A stretch of 64,000 nt of DNA from Alkalicoccus chagannorensis DSM 18086 (GTDB taxonomy: Bacteria; Bacillota; Bacilli; Bacillales; Salisediminibacteriaceae). The DNA is taken from positions 1 to 64,000 of the forward strand of contig NZ_AUCK01000015.1 in assembly GCF_000429725.1 (NCBI RefSeq). The letters run 5' to 3'. The stretch's first letter is position 1. Each line of letters begins with the position of its first letter. The notes beneath the pieces were generated by a model that saw nothing but the letters and a program-made list of their open reading frames with translations, had not been told where the DNA came from and made no database searches. Both the position numbers and the translations under genes were made by a program. Shown here piece after piece: positions 17,191-25,505 of this stretch.

Positions 17191-17305
17191 AAGAAAGCAT
17201 AAGATGGCATAGCAGAATGAAGGCGGCTTCGCGCGCAGCAAGAGAAGAATGAAGGTTCTGTTTTCCCTCAAAAGCCTGCGGCACGCGCAGTGCCCTTATT
17301 CCTTG
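17191..17305 (+). repeat. Interspersed palindromic repeat, degenerate copy
   Basis: Keeps AAGAAAGCATAAG, GGCGGCTTCGCGCGC, TTTTCCCTCAAAAGCCTGCG and a GCGCAG segment in the right order, but both stems have many mismatches. Probably an old copy. Confidence 0.55.
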
Positions 17306-17634
17306 ACGCAGCTTTCGCCGAACGTTACATTATACGAAAAGAGGGAGGTTGTTTTTGTGCAGCACCTCATTTGGAAAGCAGCCCGTGCTGCGGCGATCCG
17401 CTTATTACCTGCGGTCAGCCGTGGTGTAATGAACATGAGCCGAAGTGGAAAAGCCGCTCAAGTCAGAAAAGGGGCCTCTCGGATGATTCAGCGTCTCTGG
17501 CAGACGTTTATGAGAAGATAACCAGCAGCCTTTTCTGTCTGATCGACAAATACGTGTTGAGTAAGGAAAAGAAGCAGGAACAAGCAGCAGTAAGTAAAGA
17601 GCCCCTCACCATGTTTCAGGTGAGGGGCTCTTAG
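17290..17634 (+). CDS. Possible small cysteine-rich protein or gene remnant
   Basis: The frame contains a protein-like middle with a run of cysteines (CFCAAP, CCGDP, TCGQPWCNEHEPKW) that could bind zinc, then a helical segment ending KYVLSKEKKQEQ. Against it: no ribosome site before the first ATG, its start lies in a decayed repeat, and the stop falls inside the terminator hairpin. A competing frame opens with GTG at 17357 after AGGGAGG but has no recognisable content. Could be a truncated gene. Low confidence. Confidence 0.25.
   Translation: MPLFLDAAFAERYIIRKEGGCFCAAPHLESSPCCGDPLITCGQPWCNEHEPKWKSRSSQKRGLSDDSASLADVYEKITSSLFCLIDKYVLSKEKKQEQAAVSKEPLTMFQVRGS
17597..17632 (+). terminator. Intrinsic terminator, possibly bidirectional
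   Basis: A perfect 14-bp stem (AAGAGCCCCTCACC with GGTGAGGGGCTCTT) and 8-base loop. It lies between the HAD gene region and the converging selO gene. Confidence 0.75.
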
Positions 17635-17776
17635 GCTGTTGACAACGTCTATCTGTTTCCCTGTTTATTCGTATGGTTGTATTTCCCCGCTGCTTCCCGG
17701 CGGAAGGGGTCTGTCCGAATCGGCTCCGGCAGCTTCTCTTTCAGCCTGCTGCTCTTACAGTGGGGCATCGGATGCT

Positions 17777-19234
17777 TTACGTGCCGCAGAACGTGCGGTA
17801 AGGAAGGCTCGAAGGCGGCGGCGGCTCCTGATAGGAAGCAGGCGTCTGTTCGTAATCAAAAGGAGAGGACAGAACAGCCATCAAGGCGTGAAGCGGCTCC
17901 ATGTCCCCGCTCTCTGCCGCAGCCAGCGCTTCTTCTACACGGTGGTTCCGCGGAATGACGGCCGGGTTGGCCCGCTTCATGATTGGGAATGCAGGTTCGT
18001 CCTGACGCTCCCGGCGTGCTTTCACTTTCGTGTACCATGTTTGAAAAGCAGGCGTCTGCAGCACATTCGCTTTCTCCCAGTTTTCTTCGGTGAGTCCGGC
18101 GAATGTATTCGTCCAGTCCGCTTCGGCGGCCTGCATCATGCTGAGAAGCTGATCGATCAGCGGTTCATCGTCCTCTTCCTGCCCGGCCAGACCGATTTTG
18201 GCCCGCATGACGTCCAGCCACGCTTCATGGTAAAGCTCCGTGTATCGATACAGTTCTTCCTGTGCCGCTGCCAGGGCTTTTTCTTCGTCTTCGTCGAACA
18301 GCGGCAGCATCGATTCAGCCAGGCGGGCCAGGTTCCAGCCGGCGATTTTCGGCTGGTTTTCATAAGCATAGCGCCCTCCCTGGTCGATGGAGCTGAAGAA
18401 CGTGGCGGGATCATAGGCATTCATGAACGCACAGGGGCCGTAGTCCATCGTTTCCCCGCTGATGAACATATTGTCTGTGTTCATGACCCCGTGAATAAAC
18501 CCAACTCCCTGCCACGAAGCGGTAAGGGAGGCCTGCCGCTCCATCACCCGTCTGAAGAAAGCCAGGTAAGGGTTGTCGGCTTCGGCCGCTTCCGGATCGT
18601 GCCTGTTGATGGCGTAATCCGCCAGCTGCTGGACGAGCTCTGTTGAACCGAACTGGGCTGCATATTGAAAAGTTCCCGCGCGTAGATAGCTGGAGGCAGC
18701 TCTAGTCAGGACCGCGCCCGGTTCCATGCGCTGACGCCGGACTGTCTCCCCGGTTGCAACGACAGCCAGGCTTCGGTTCGTCGGGATCCCCAGGGCGTGC
18801 ATCGCTTCGCTGATGATATACTCCCGGAGCATCGGGCCGAGTGCAGCTCTGCCATCGCCGCCTCGCGAGAAAGGCGTTCTGCCGGATCCTTTTAGTTGAA
18901 TGTCCATCAGCCGTCCGTCCGGACACTGCTGTTCTCCTAAAAGATGTGCTCTGCCATCCCCGAGCATGGTGAAGTGGCCGAACTGATGGCCGGCATAGGC
19001 CTGAGAAATGGGGTACGCCTGCTCGGGAAGCGTGGTGCCAGACAAGGTCTGCGCCGCTTCCGCCTCTGCTTCGTCTGCATCGAGACCGAGAGAATCCGCG
19101 AGACCGCGGTTGAACAGCAGCAGCTTCGGCGCTTCCGCCGGCGCTGGTTCGGCTGGTACAAAAAAGGTTTCATGAAGATAAGCGTATGTCTGCTTCAGCT
19201 GCCATCCGGCAGTAGAAGATTGTGTCATAATCAT
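17777..19234 (-). CDS. selO: SelO-family protein adenylyltransferase (YdiU/UPF0061)
   Basis: Pseudokinase-fold enzyme that transfers AMP to protein Ser, Thr or Tyr residues; in bacteria linked to redox stress. Family signatures are extensive: AYAGHQFGHFTMLGDGRA near the N terminus, IQLKGSGRTPFSRGGDGRA, REYIISEAMHALGIPT, then VGFIHGVMNTDNM and the DYGPCAFM segment. The length, 485 residues, is normal. The C terminus ends FCGT, the Cys form of the site that is selenocysteine in animal SelO. Two in-frame ATG codons (19234 and 19228) follow a GGAGGAGAAAG site; either may be used. Confidence 0.95.
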   Translation of the reverse strand: MIMTQSSTAGWQLKQTYAYLHETFFVPAEPAPAEAPKLLLFNRGLADSLGLDADEAEAEAAQTLSGTTLPEQAYPISQAYAGHQFGHFTMLGDGRAHLLGEQQCPDGRLMDIQLKGSGRTPFSRGGDGRAALGPMLREYIISEAMHALGIPTNRSLAVVATGETVRRQRMEPGAVLTRAASSYLRAGTFQYAAQFGSTELVQQLADYAINRHDPEAAEADNPYLAFFRRVMERQASLTASWQGVGFIHGVMNTDNMFISGETMDYGPCAFMNAYDPATFFSSIDQGGRYAYENQPKIAGWNLARLAESMLPLFDEDEEKALAAAQEELYRYTELYHEAWLDVMRAKIGLAGQEEDDEPLIDQLLSMMQAAEADWTNTFAGLTEENWEKANVLQTPAFQTWYTKVKARRERQDEPAFPIMKRANPAVIPRNHRVEEALAAAESGDMEPLHALMAVLSSPFDYEQTPASYQEPPPPSSLPYRTFCGT

Positions 19235-19327
19235 CCCTCGCTTTCTCCTCCATCATAACAGCTGCAGGCGGGATGGTGATAGTGCCGCCGCTCCGGCAGA
19301 GGAAGTTCCCGGCAGACGTAAGCACGG

Positions 19328-19358
19328 ATAAAAAAACACGCCGGAAGTTCTTCCGGCG
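19328..19358 (-). terminator. Intrinsic terminator of the Nudix-like gene
   Basis: CGCCGGAA and TTCCGGCG pair around a 4-base loop; on the minus strand a run of seven T follows. Confidence 0.85.
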
Positions 19359-19433
19359 CGGGGGTGGGAATCGTCATGCTGTCCGTACTCTGGTGCAGCC
19401 CGGGTGTCAGACAAGCCCTTTGGTACTGGTGCT

Positions 19434-19808
19434 CTATCCAGCAGGAGCAGTGTCGGCTACTTTTACCGCTGCGCTTTTTGGACGGATGTCCAGAGCGGCG
19501 AGCTTAGCTACAGGCATCCAGACCGGATTGGCATAGGCTGTGCTCTGCAGAGTTTCATGGGTCCCGGGGACGAGAGAGACGTAGTAGTAATGTTCCAGCA
19601 TGTCTGCGGCATGGACGAATGCTTTTGTTTCCAGGCGGACAGGGCTGCCGGTAAGGGAGGAAGCTTCCCGGATTGCGGAAGCTTCCAGGTCTGCAGCAGT
19701 GTCTGTTTCGGTCGTCGGGAAAGTGTAGGAGAAGTGATTGCCCTGCCGTTTCTGCAGCAGGAGTACATGGGCTTCCTGTATAATAATCAGTCCGGCACGC
19801 TGTCTCAT
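19434..19808 (-). CDS. Nudix-fold protein with degenerate Nudix box
   Basis: A 124-residue protein with the overall Nudix pattern: N-terminal strand RAGLIIIQEAHVLLLQKR, a box region, and a C-terminal NPVWMPVAKL strand. The box keeps an RE pair (AIREASSLTG) but lacks the Gly at its start and the EE pair that binds Mg2+. It is therefore likely inactive as a pyrophosphohydrolase. It has its own terminator. No ribosome site of high quality is seen, but the start lies next to GGAGGCATCT. Role unknown; ligand binding is possible. Confidence 0.7.
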   Translation of the reverse strand: MRQRAGLIIIQEAHVLLLQKRQGNHFSYTFPTTETDTAADLEASAIREASSLTGSPVRLETKAFVHAADMLEHYYYVSLVPGTHETLQSTAYANPVWMPVAKLAALDIRPKSAAVKVADTAPAG

Positions 19809-20072
19809 TTGAAGATGCCTCCATTCAAGTGGTGTTCCTCGTTATACTAAGTTCTACCCTCTTTTACCGAAGAAGAAAAGGGATAAGTTCCATTTTTCCG
19901 GTATTGTTATGGGAAAGAAAGGTTATTGCAACAAACTGTAATACACAAGGAGGCTTGAATGGAGGGCAGGGGCGTGAATATGTCGAGACACTGTGCAGCT
20001 TTCGCCTGACTGGAATCGACCTGAACCGGCATCTCCGGAAGAAGCCGGTCCTACAAAGCGGATCGAACAGGA

Positions 20073-21086
20073 TTAGGCATGCGTGATGACGATCTTTCCG
20101 ATGTGCTTTTGTTCCGCCAGATACTGGAATGCCTCAGGTGCTTCATCGAAACGGAAAGTCCGGTCGATCACGGGCCGGATCCCGGCAGAGTGGATGACGT
20201 TGTTCATTCGTTCGAAGTCATCCCTTGAACCGACAAAAACGGATCGAATATTGGCGCCGCCGAACAAGTCGAAGTAACTGATGTCATCGCCTTCGGTGCT
20301 TAATACACCGATGAGGACGGCTTCGCCGCCGGGACGAAGGGCAGCCAGCGACTGCTTAATGGTCGCAGGGCCTCCAACTTCAAGCACCCGGTCGACTCCG
20401 CGGCCTGCTTCAGCTGCCTTTTCTCCCCAGGATGGAGTCTCTTTGTAATTGATGATCGTTCCGGCGCCCAGCTCTTTCAATCGTTCGGCTTTCCAGTCCG
20501 CGGACGTAGTACTGACGGTCCGGATGCCGAGTGCGTTTGCGAGCTGGACTGTGAAAATGGAAACGCCGCCGGTGCCGAGGGTGAGAACGGTGTCGCCTGC
20601 TGTCAGCGGGGAAGGGCCCTGAAGGCCGTTCCATGCTGTAACAGCAGCACATGGCAAGGTTGCTGCTTCTTCCATGGTCAAATGTTCCGGCACGGCTGTC
20701 AGCTGTTCCTGATGCACCACTTTGTAATCGGTCAGCCAGCCATCGGAATGGGTGCCGTAAGGCTGAAGATAGTCCGGACGGATCGAGCCGATGAATTCTT
20801 TCATGAAATTCCCGACAACCCGGTCTCCCTTTTGAAATCGGTGGACCTCTTCTCCGAGTGCAATGATTTCGCCGGCTCCGTCGGACAACGGAACTACGCC
20901 GTCTTTGACTCCGCCGGGATACATCCCCTGAAGAATGGCATAGTCCCGATAGTTTAACGAGGTGGCGTGCACGCGGATGAGTACTTCCCCGCGCTGCGGC
21001 TCTGGAATCGATTCGTATTCCAGCTTCAGTGCGGCAGGTGTCTCTGCCGTTATTGTACGATAGACGCGGTTATCCAAACTTCTCAC
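20073..21086 (-). CDS. NAD(P)-dependent MDR-superfamily oxidoreductase (zinc-free, quinone-reductase-like)
   Basis: Medium-chain reductase of 337 residues. The N-terminal domain has ATSLNYRDYAILQG and VVPLSDGAGEI; in zinc alcohol dehydrogenases the latter would be GHE, so the catalytic zinc site is absent. The Rossmann part has LTLGTGGVSIFTVQLA and ends with GKIVITHA. Likely reduces a quinone or alpha,beta-unsaturated carbonyl with NADPH. The gap upstream to the next plus gene contains only weak repeat-like fragments around 21148 and 21220. Confidence 0.9.
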   Translation of the reverse strand: MRSLDNRVYRTITAETPAALKLEYESIPEPQRGEVLIRVHATSLNYRDYAILQGMYPGGVKDGVVPLSDGAGEIIALGEEVHRFQKGDRVVGNFMKEFIGSIRPDYLQPYGTHSDGWLTDYKVVHQEQLTAVPEHLTMEEAATLPCAAVTAWNGLQGPSPLTAGDTVLTLGTGGVSIFTVQLANALGIRTVSTTSADWKAERLKELGAGTIINYKETPSWGEKAAEAGRGVDRVLEVGGPATIKQSLAALRPGGEAVLIGVLSTEGDDISYFDLFGGANIRSVFVGSRDDFERMNNVIHSAGIRPVIDRTFRFDEAPEAFQYLAEQKHIGKIVITHA

Positions 21087-21353
21087 TCCTTCCTGATAGT
21101 CCCCATCCTTTTTCCCGCAGGAGCCGGTGAATAAACGAAGCAGCCTACGTTCTCATCGTGAGAAGCGGGTGATTCGCACGCGGCGGGGGAAGCACTGCGC
21201 CATGTTGTTCTTTGCAGGCCCTCCTGAAGGGAAGAAAGAAGGGTCTTTTCGCTACAAACCGTGAAAAATTTTCAAATTTGAGGGTGCTCCCTGCTTTCAG
21301 AGAGGATTGTGCAGTATACTAAAGAGAGAAGGAAGCAGGAAAGGATGTAAATC

Positions 21354-21830
21354 ATGATCAGAACAACGATCCACTGGCATGAAGCAGTGAGACTTTATGA
21401 AGAGATCCATGGTAAAGAGCCGGGCCTGCTGAAACAGTTTCAGCGGCACGGCCGCGAAGAAGGGTTTCATGTCCGCGTATTCGAACGGCGGGGAAAGCTG
21501 AAAGGATTTGCCTACGGGATATCCGGAAAGGCCGTCCGTACAGAAGCACCGTGGATGCTGCCATCTGACTGGTATATGGACGACATTCAGCATACGTTTT
21601 TCATCATGCAGGTGCAGGCTCTAAAGGATGAGAAAGAAGAGAACATGGAGGCGGTCCTGATCCGGGCACTCGCTGCCGGTCCTGAAGCGAAACGGATTGC
21701 CCTGGTTGTACCGGAGGACGACGAGTCGCTGGCCGGGAAACTGGAAGCTCTCGCGTGGGAAAAAGCGGGGACGGTCAAGAAACCCGATGGCACGCGGGGG
21801 ATCTGCTGGATCCAGGAGCGGAAGAAGTAA
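21354..21830 (+). CDS. Uncharacterised protein, possible GNAT-like fold
   Basis: A 158-residue soluble protein. The N-terminal half is rich in His and Arg; a central segment DDIQHTFFIMQVQALKD is followed by alternating helices and strands (AVLIRALA, RIALVVPEDDESLAGKLEAL) that resemble the end of acyltransferases. The acetyl-CoA loop is not recognisable, so the assignment is weak. Ribosome site GAAAGGATG lies upstream. A hairpin terminator follows at 21988. Confidence 0.7.
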   Translation: MIRTTIHWHEAVRLYEEIHGKEPGLLKQFQRHGREEGFHVRVFERRGKLKGFAYGISGKAVRTEAPWMLPSDWYMDDIQHTFFIMQVQALKDEKEENMEAVLIRALAAGPEAKRIALVVPEDDESLAGKLEALAWEKAGTVKKPDGTRGICWIQERKK

Positions 21831-21987
21831 CCCGCTGCTGTTCGAACGCGGTATTCTCCGGTGTGTCCAGCGGGACTACGGTGCGATCAGCGGAGGCACA
21901 AGCTTCTTTCCTATGGGATAGGATGTGTACAGCGGAAGCCTCACGCGGAAGAAAAGACAGGCAGTGCGTTCGTTTATCAACAACTTG

Positions 21988-22029
21988 ACGAGCCGGCGAT
22001 GGATTCACTCCATCGCCGGCTCGTTTTTT
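21988..22029 (+). terminator. Strong intrinsic terminator
   Basis: A perfect 16-bp GC-rich stem around a 5-base loop, followed by six T. It sits 158 bases after the stop of the upstream gene and directly before a repeat copy. Confidence 0.9.
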
Positions 22030-22033
22030 GTAG

Positions 22034-22175
22034 TAATAGGAATGTATAAGTTCTCATACAAGAAGACGGCTGCTCTATGCGCTGCACGGGAAGAACGAAG
22101 CACGTGTTCTTTCCTCAAAAAGCTTGCAGCGCTTCCGCACGCCGTTCCGACCAAAAGGCGCTTTGCGCTTTTGTA
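22034..22175 (+). repeat. Interspersed palindromic repeat, full copy
   Basis: Begins immediately after a terminator. Central loop stem here is GGGAAGAACG...CGTGTTCTTTCC, and the outer GCGCTGC/GCAGCGC arms match copy 1 rather than the tandem copies, so at least two subtypes exist. Confidence 0.88.
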
Positions 22176-22199
22176 CTTTGATTGGCATGCAGGAAGCCG

Positions 22200-22434
22200 G
22201 TGCTGCGGCGCGTCGAGGTTTCTTCGTGAGTCGACAGGGTTGGCAGCATACCTCGACGTACCTCCCGCTTTGGGTGGCGGGGGCGAAGCCGTCTGGCGGA
22301 CTTTTTCTCCGGGGCAACGGGCTTTCGGCGCGGGGCGTCGAGGTTTGGAAGTCCGGGCGACAGGCTTTGCCTGCCGAGTCGACGAGGTTGCTGCCGGCCG
22401 CCGGACCAGAGGCCAGGACGAAAGAGAGATCGGT
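22200..22434. other. GC-rich structured intergenic segment with a duplicated motif
   Basis: GCGTCGAGGTTT followed by GAGTCGAC and GGTTG occurs twice (22210-22240 and 22335-22390); the second copy has an inserted CAGGC/GCCTG hairpin. CCTCGACG near 22250 pairs with CGTCGAGG near 22342, enclosing a CTCCCGC/GCGGGGG stem. No frame here looks coding. Could be a structured RNA, the tail of the minus-strand gene's mRNA, or an old repeat. Strand unknown. Confidence 0.35.
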
Positions 22435-22602
22435 TCACCTTCTCGGGTAGCCGCGTCGCTCCGCGTAGGGAACACAGATAAAACAAACGGAGATGGGATT
22501 TCGATCAGCATCCAAAAAGGACTGCAGCTCTCCTTTTTTTCTGCCGCAGAAATGGCAGGACCTCCGTGTCATCCATGCCTGCAGCTGTTGTCGTAGTTTC
22601 AT
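22435..22602 (-). CDS. Small zinc-ribbon-like protein with two CxxC motifs, 55 residues
   Basis: A compact frame beginning MKLRQQLQAWMTRRSC. The product has CHFC and CFIC pairs 22 residues apart, separated by a charged beta-type stretch, and ends VPYAERRGYPRR. Four cysteines in this spacing suggest a structural zinc site as in small treble-clef or ribbon proteins. AGGAG lies nine bases before the ATG. The ATG overlaps the stop of an upstream small frame as ATGA, which suggests coupling. A hairpin-like AAAAAGGA/TCCTTTTT within the gene is part of the coding sequence. I cannot name a characterised homologue. Confidence 0.6.
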   Translation of the reverse strand: MKLRQQLQAWMTRRSCHFCGRKKGELQSFLDADRNPISVCFICVPYAERRGYPRR

Positions 22603-22724
22603 GCTGGGGGTCTCCTCTCTTTTGATTCGATGCTTTCATTCTGCGGCAGAAGGCGATTTTCTGCAATCCTCTTGTTTCTGGTTAGGAGAAAAGCAAAAAC
22701 GGGAAAAATGCCCGTGAATACCAT
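22599..22724 (-). CDS. Possible small upstream frame, 41 residues
   Basis: Frame ending in a four-base ATGA overlap with the CxxC gene. It begins with MVFTGIFPVFAFLL, a short hydrophobic stretch, followed by a charged tail. A G-rich stretch lies 11 bases upstream, a poor ribosome site. The overlap is the main support. Confidence 0.25.
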   Translation of the reverse strand: MVFTGIFPVFAFLLTRNKRIAENRLLPQNESIESKERRPPA

Positions 22725-22839
22725 ACCGGAAAAAGCCCCCCCCTGAACATCATGCGGCACGGCTGGTGAGAGCATGCCACCCAACGCTTGGGCAGCTGCA
22801 TGAAGCGGACAGGGAATCACCAAAAGGAGGAAAAACGAT

Positions 22840-23370
22840 ATGAAACGTGCGCTCTTAGTTATTGATGTGCAGAGAGGACTGGTGGAGGCCGGGTCTTTCG
22901 GAAAAGAGCTGTCGATGATAGCGGAGATGATCCGGACCTACAAACAGCGGGAGGAGCCGGTTTTCTTTCTGCGGCATGTGTATCGTGGAGAAGGGTCGAT
23001 TTTCTCGGCCGACAGCCGGACCGCTGACCTGCACGAATCTGTAGAAAAAGAAGCGGACATGGTGTTGGAGAAAGAGAGGCCGAGCGCCTTTCTTGATACG
23101 AACCTGCATGAAGAGCTGCAGAAGCAGGGCGTCGAAGAAATCGTCATCACAGGGTTCAATGCAGAATTCTGCTGCATGTTCACGGCTGTCGCGGGCGTGG
23201 AGTATGGATATCAGGTGACGTACATGGAGGATGCGGTCGCTTCCGTTCATTCTCCGGAACGCTACGGAGCAGAGGGCGGAAGCACAGGAAGCATTATTGC
23301 TCGTATCATGGAGGCGTCCAGTACGGTCCGTGTGGAAAAAGGCGTCGGCAGAACTCCGTCAGCACAATAG
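22840..23370 (+). CDS. Isochorismatase-family cysteine hydrolase
   Basis: Hydrolase of 176 residues, alpha-beta-alpha fold. The catalytic triad of the family is visible: Asp in VIDVQRG near residue 9, Lys in LEKERPSAF near 78, and Cys in NAEFCCMFTA near 114, with the preceding VITGFNAE strand. The family includes nicotinamidases and N-carbamoyl hydrolases; the metal-binding residues of nicotinamidases are not evident, so the substrate is open. Strong AAAGGAGG ribosome site. The alpha/beta hydrolase follows 56 bases later, possibly cotranscribed. Confidence 0.88.
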   Translation: MKRALLVIDVQRGLVEAGSFGKELSMIAEMIRTYKQREEPVFFLRHVYRGEGSIFSADSRTADLHESVEKEADMVLEKERPSAFLDTNLHEELQKQGVEEIVITGFNAEFCCMFTAVAGVEYGYQVTYMEDAVASVHSPERYGAEGGSTGSIIARIMEASSTVRVEKGVGRTPSAQ

Positions 23371-23426
23371 GAGGAAAATGATGGTACAATGGAAGAGAAC
23401 GAGGGACAGCGGAGGTGAGCGGGGAT

Positions 23427-24221
23427 ATGCCGTATCTACAGCATCAAGGCGCTTCATTATATTATGAAGAACATGGGACCGGCAACGAGGTGATGCTCTT
23501 CACCCACGGGGCTTCCCTGGACCATCGCATGTGGAAGACACAGGTGCAGCATTTCTCAAAACGGCACCGTGTCATCACATGGGATGTGCGTGGGCACGGC
23601 CTTTCCTCGCTGCCTAAAGGACCGGTGGACCCGGATGTGTTTTATCAGGATCTGCTCCGGCTGATCGAGGAGACGGAGGCAGACCAGGTTACTTTATGCG
23701 GCTTGTCCATGGGCGGCCATATGGCACTCCAGGCAGCAGCTGCAGCACCGGAAAAAGTAAAAGGACTCGTGCTGATGGGGACACCTTTTACGTATTCGCT
23801 TCACTGGCACGAGAAGCTGGCTGCCCCTTTGAACAGGTGGACGATGTATTCTCTGCCGATGGCTGTCACGACGAAGCTGCAGGGCCATATCCTCTCGAAA
23901 CACCGCCCGGCCAATAAAGATTATATTCTCGCTGCTTCCGGACGGATGAAAAAGAACAGCTGGTCCAGAATATGGGGTGCGGTGACAAAGATGGACAGCA
24001 GCAACGACCTGCCGTTGATCGAAGCACCGGCGCTGCTGATCATCGGTGAGGATGACTGGCTTGTTCGTCAGCAGCAGGAGCACATGGAAGAGCAGATGCA
24101 GCGGGCGGAGAGTGTGATTATTCCGCGGGCGCACCATGCGGTGAACCTCGATAATCCGAAAGCAGTCAACGAACGAATCGATTTATTTCTCCAGCATATG
24201 GAAGCCGGTATTCAAAAATAA
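23427..24221 (+). CDS. Alpha/beta hydrolase
   Basis: Serine hydrolase of 264 residues. Elements in order: FTHGASLDHRMW oxyanion region, WDVRGHGLSS, nucleophile elbow GLSMGG, acid in IIGEDDWLV and catalytic His in PRAHHAVNLDNP. The cap segment between strands six and seven is short. Start at ATG 23427 because GGAGGTGAG precedes it; four extra codons upstream are possible. Resembles 3-oxoadipate enol-lactonase or esterase branches; the substrate is not determined. Confidence 0.9.
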   Translation: MPYLQHQGASLYYEEHGTGNEVMLFTHGASLDHRMWKTQVQHFSKRHRVITWDVRGHGLSSLPKGPVDPDVFYQDLLRLIEETEADQVTLCGLSMGGHMALQAAAAAPEKVKGLVLMGTPFTYSLHWHEKLAAPLNRWTMYSLPMAVTTKLQGHILSKHRPANKDYILAASGRMKKNSWSRIWGAVTKMDSSNDLPLIEAPALLIIGEDDWLVRQQQEHMEEQMQRAESVIIPRAHHAVNLDNPKAVNERIDLFLQHMEAGIQK

Positions 24222-24242
24222 CCGGCAGAAGGAGCAGCAATA

Positions 24243-24824
24243 ATGGAAAATCTGCGCATTTTTGAAGAGGACGGAACGCTGATCGGCGTAAAAGAACGGG
24301 ACGACGTGCACCGGGACGGAGACTGGCATGAAACCTTTCAGCTTTGGATCTTGGAAGCTGGTGAGCGCCCGAGGCTGCACGTCCAGCTGAGGTCGGATGG
24401 GAAAAAAGATTTCCCAGGTCTGTTTGACATAACGGCAGCCGGCCATCTGGAAGATGGAGAGAGAAGACTGAATGGCCTCCGGGAAGTGAAAGAGGAGATT
24501 GGCCTGTCCCTCCGGTTTAAAGATCTTGTCTACCTCGGGGTCCAGCAGGATGAGTATCAGGAAGGGGCCTTCATCGACCGGGAATTCTGCCACGTTCACC
24601 TTTATCTCTATCAAGGAGAAACGTATGACGTTGACCCGCAGGAAACCACTGGTGTATGGAGTATGGACCTCCAGGAAGCAGAAGCCATGTGGAAAGACGG
24701 TGCATCCGCTGTCGTGACAGATACTGCGACGGGAGAAGAGCGGGTGGTGACGGCTGCTGACTTTGCTCCACACAGCGCAGCGTATACAACGGCACTGCTG
24801 GAAGGCTGCAGACGACTTCTATAG
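24243..24824 (+). CDS. Nudix hydrolase (isopentenyl-isomerase-like subgroup)
   Basis: A 193-residue protein. Begins with RIFEEDGTLIGVKERDDVHR and WHETFQLWI, the opening of the subgroup related to type I isopentenyl diphosphate isomerase. The Nudix box GHLEDGE...REVKEEIGL retains RE and EE; the spacer between the first Glu and RE is six residues instead of the textbook seven. An acidic tail follows. Substrate unknown, probably a nucleoside diphosphate derivative. Lies 22 bases after the alpha/beta hydrolase gene. Confidence 0.88.
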   Translation: MENLRIFEEDGTLIGVKERDDVHRDGDWHETFQLWILEAGERPRLHVQLRSDGKKDFPGLFDITAAGHLEDGERRLNGLREVKEEIGLSLRFKDLVYLGVQQDEYQEGAFIDREFCHVHLYLYQGETYDVDPQETTGVWSMDLQEAEAMWKDGASAVVTDTATGEERVVTAADFAPHSAAYTTALLEGCRRLL

Positions 24825-25025
24825 AGCCATCAAGCCAGGACGGCTGCGTCTTGAGCAGACCCGCGGCTTCCCGCTTTCTGCAAGGACAACCTTTTTCTCG
24901 AACACGAGCAGGGCGTCGGTGGAAGCAGGAGGCCGCAGGCTTATCCACAGACAGAGGACGTCTGCAGCGTGATGAATGAAAGCAGCAGAAGGAAACAACA
25001 CCTTTACAATAGAAAGGATGAGTAC

Positions 25026-25421
25026 ATGACCATTCTAGGACTGGATCATGCACAAATCACGATCCCGACAGGGGCAGAGCAGCAGGCGAAAGCATTCTAT
25101 CTCGACCTCCTCGGACTGGTGGAAATCGAGAAGCCCGAGGCCCTCCAGGGGCGCGGCGGGTTCTGGATGAAAGCAGGGCCGATGGAAGTACATATTGGAA
25201 CAGAAAAAGGCGTCGACCGGATGCAGACGAAGGCGCACCTCGCTTATCAGGTGCCGGATGTGAACCCTTGGAGGGAAACCTTGGAACAGGCAGGGGTGGA
25301 CATCATCGAAGCGGCAGCAATTCCAGGTGCGGAACGCTTTGAATTCCGGGATCCATTCGGCAACAGGGTGGAACTCATTCAGCGTCTTCATCCGCAAGCG
25401 CGGACCGGCGATTCGCAGTAA
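25026..25421 (+). CDS. VOC-family (glyoxalase/bleomycin-resistance fold) protein
   Basis: A 131-residue single-domain VOC protein. Metal-type positions: His in GLDHAQITIP, His in MEVHIGTEKG, a strand with HLAYQV, and Glu in FGNRVELIQ. Start at 25026 is preceded by GAAAGGATG. Could isomerise, open or sequester a small electrophile. The preceding gap 24825-25025 shows no feature. Confidence 0.88.
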   Translation: MTILGLDHAQITIPTGAEQQAKAFYLDLLGLVEIEKPEALQGRGGFWMKAGPMEVHIGTEKGVDRMQTKAHLAYQVPDVNPWRETLEQAGVDIIEAAAIPGAERFEFRDPFGNRVELIQRLHPQARTGDSQ

Positions 25422-25505
25422 ACAGGCCGCAGGAGCCGGGGAAGATGCAGCATCGTCCTGCGCAGCGCTCCTTTCAGCAGAAGACGGGAAGAGGGGGTAG
25501 GGAGT

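Noticed and set aside
17639-18646. Long plus-strand frame of 335 codons
   Set aside because: Antisense to selO, whose motifs are clear; no ribosome site and implausible composition.
19960-20010. 16-codon frame after a strong AAGGAGG site (MEGRGVNMSRHCAAFA)
   Set aside because: Too short and without downstream gene in the same direction; might be chance.
22512-22540. Plus-strand terminator-like AAAAAGGA/TCCTTTTT
   Set aside because: It lies inside the supported CxxC gene on the minus strand and is explained by its codons.
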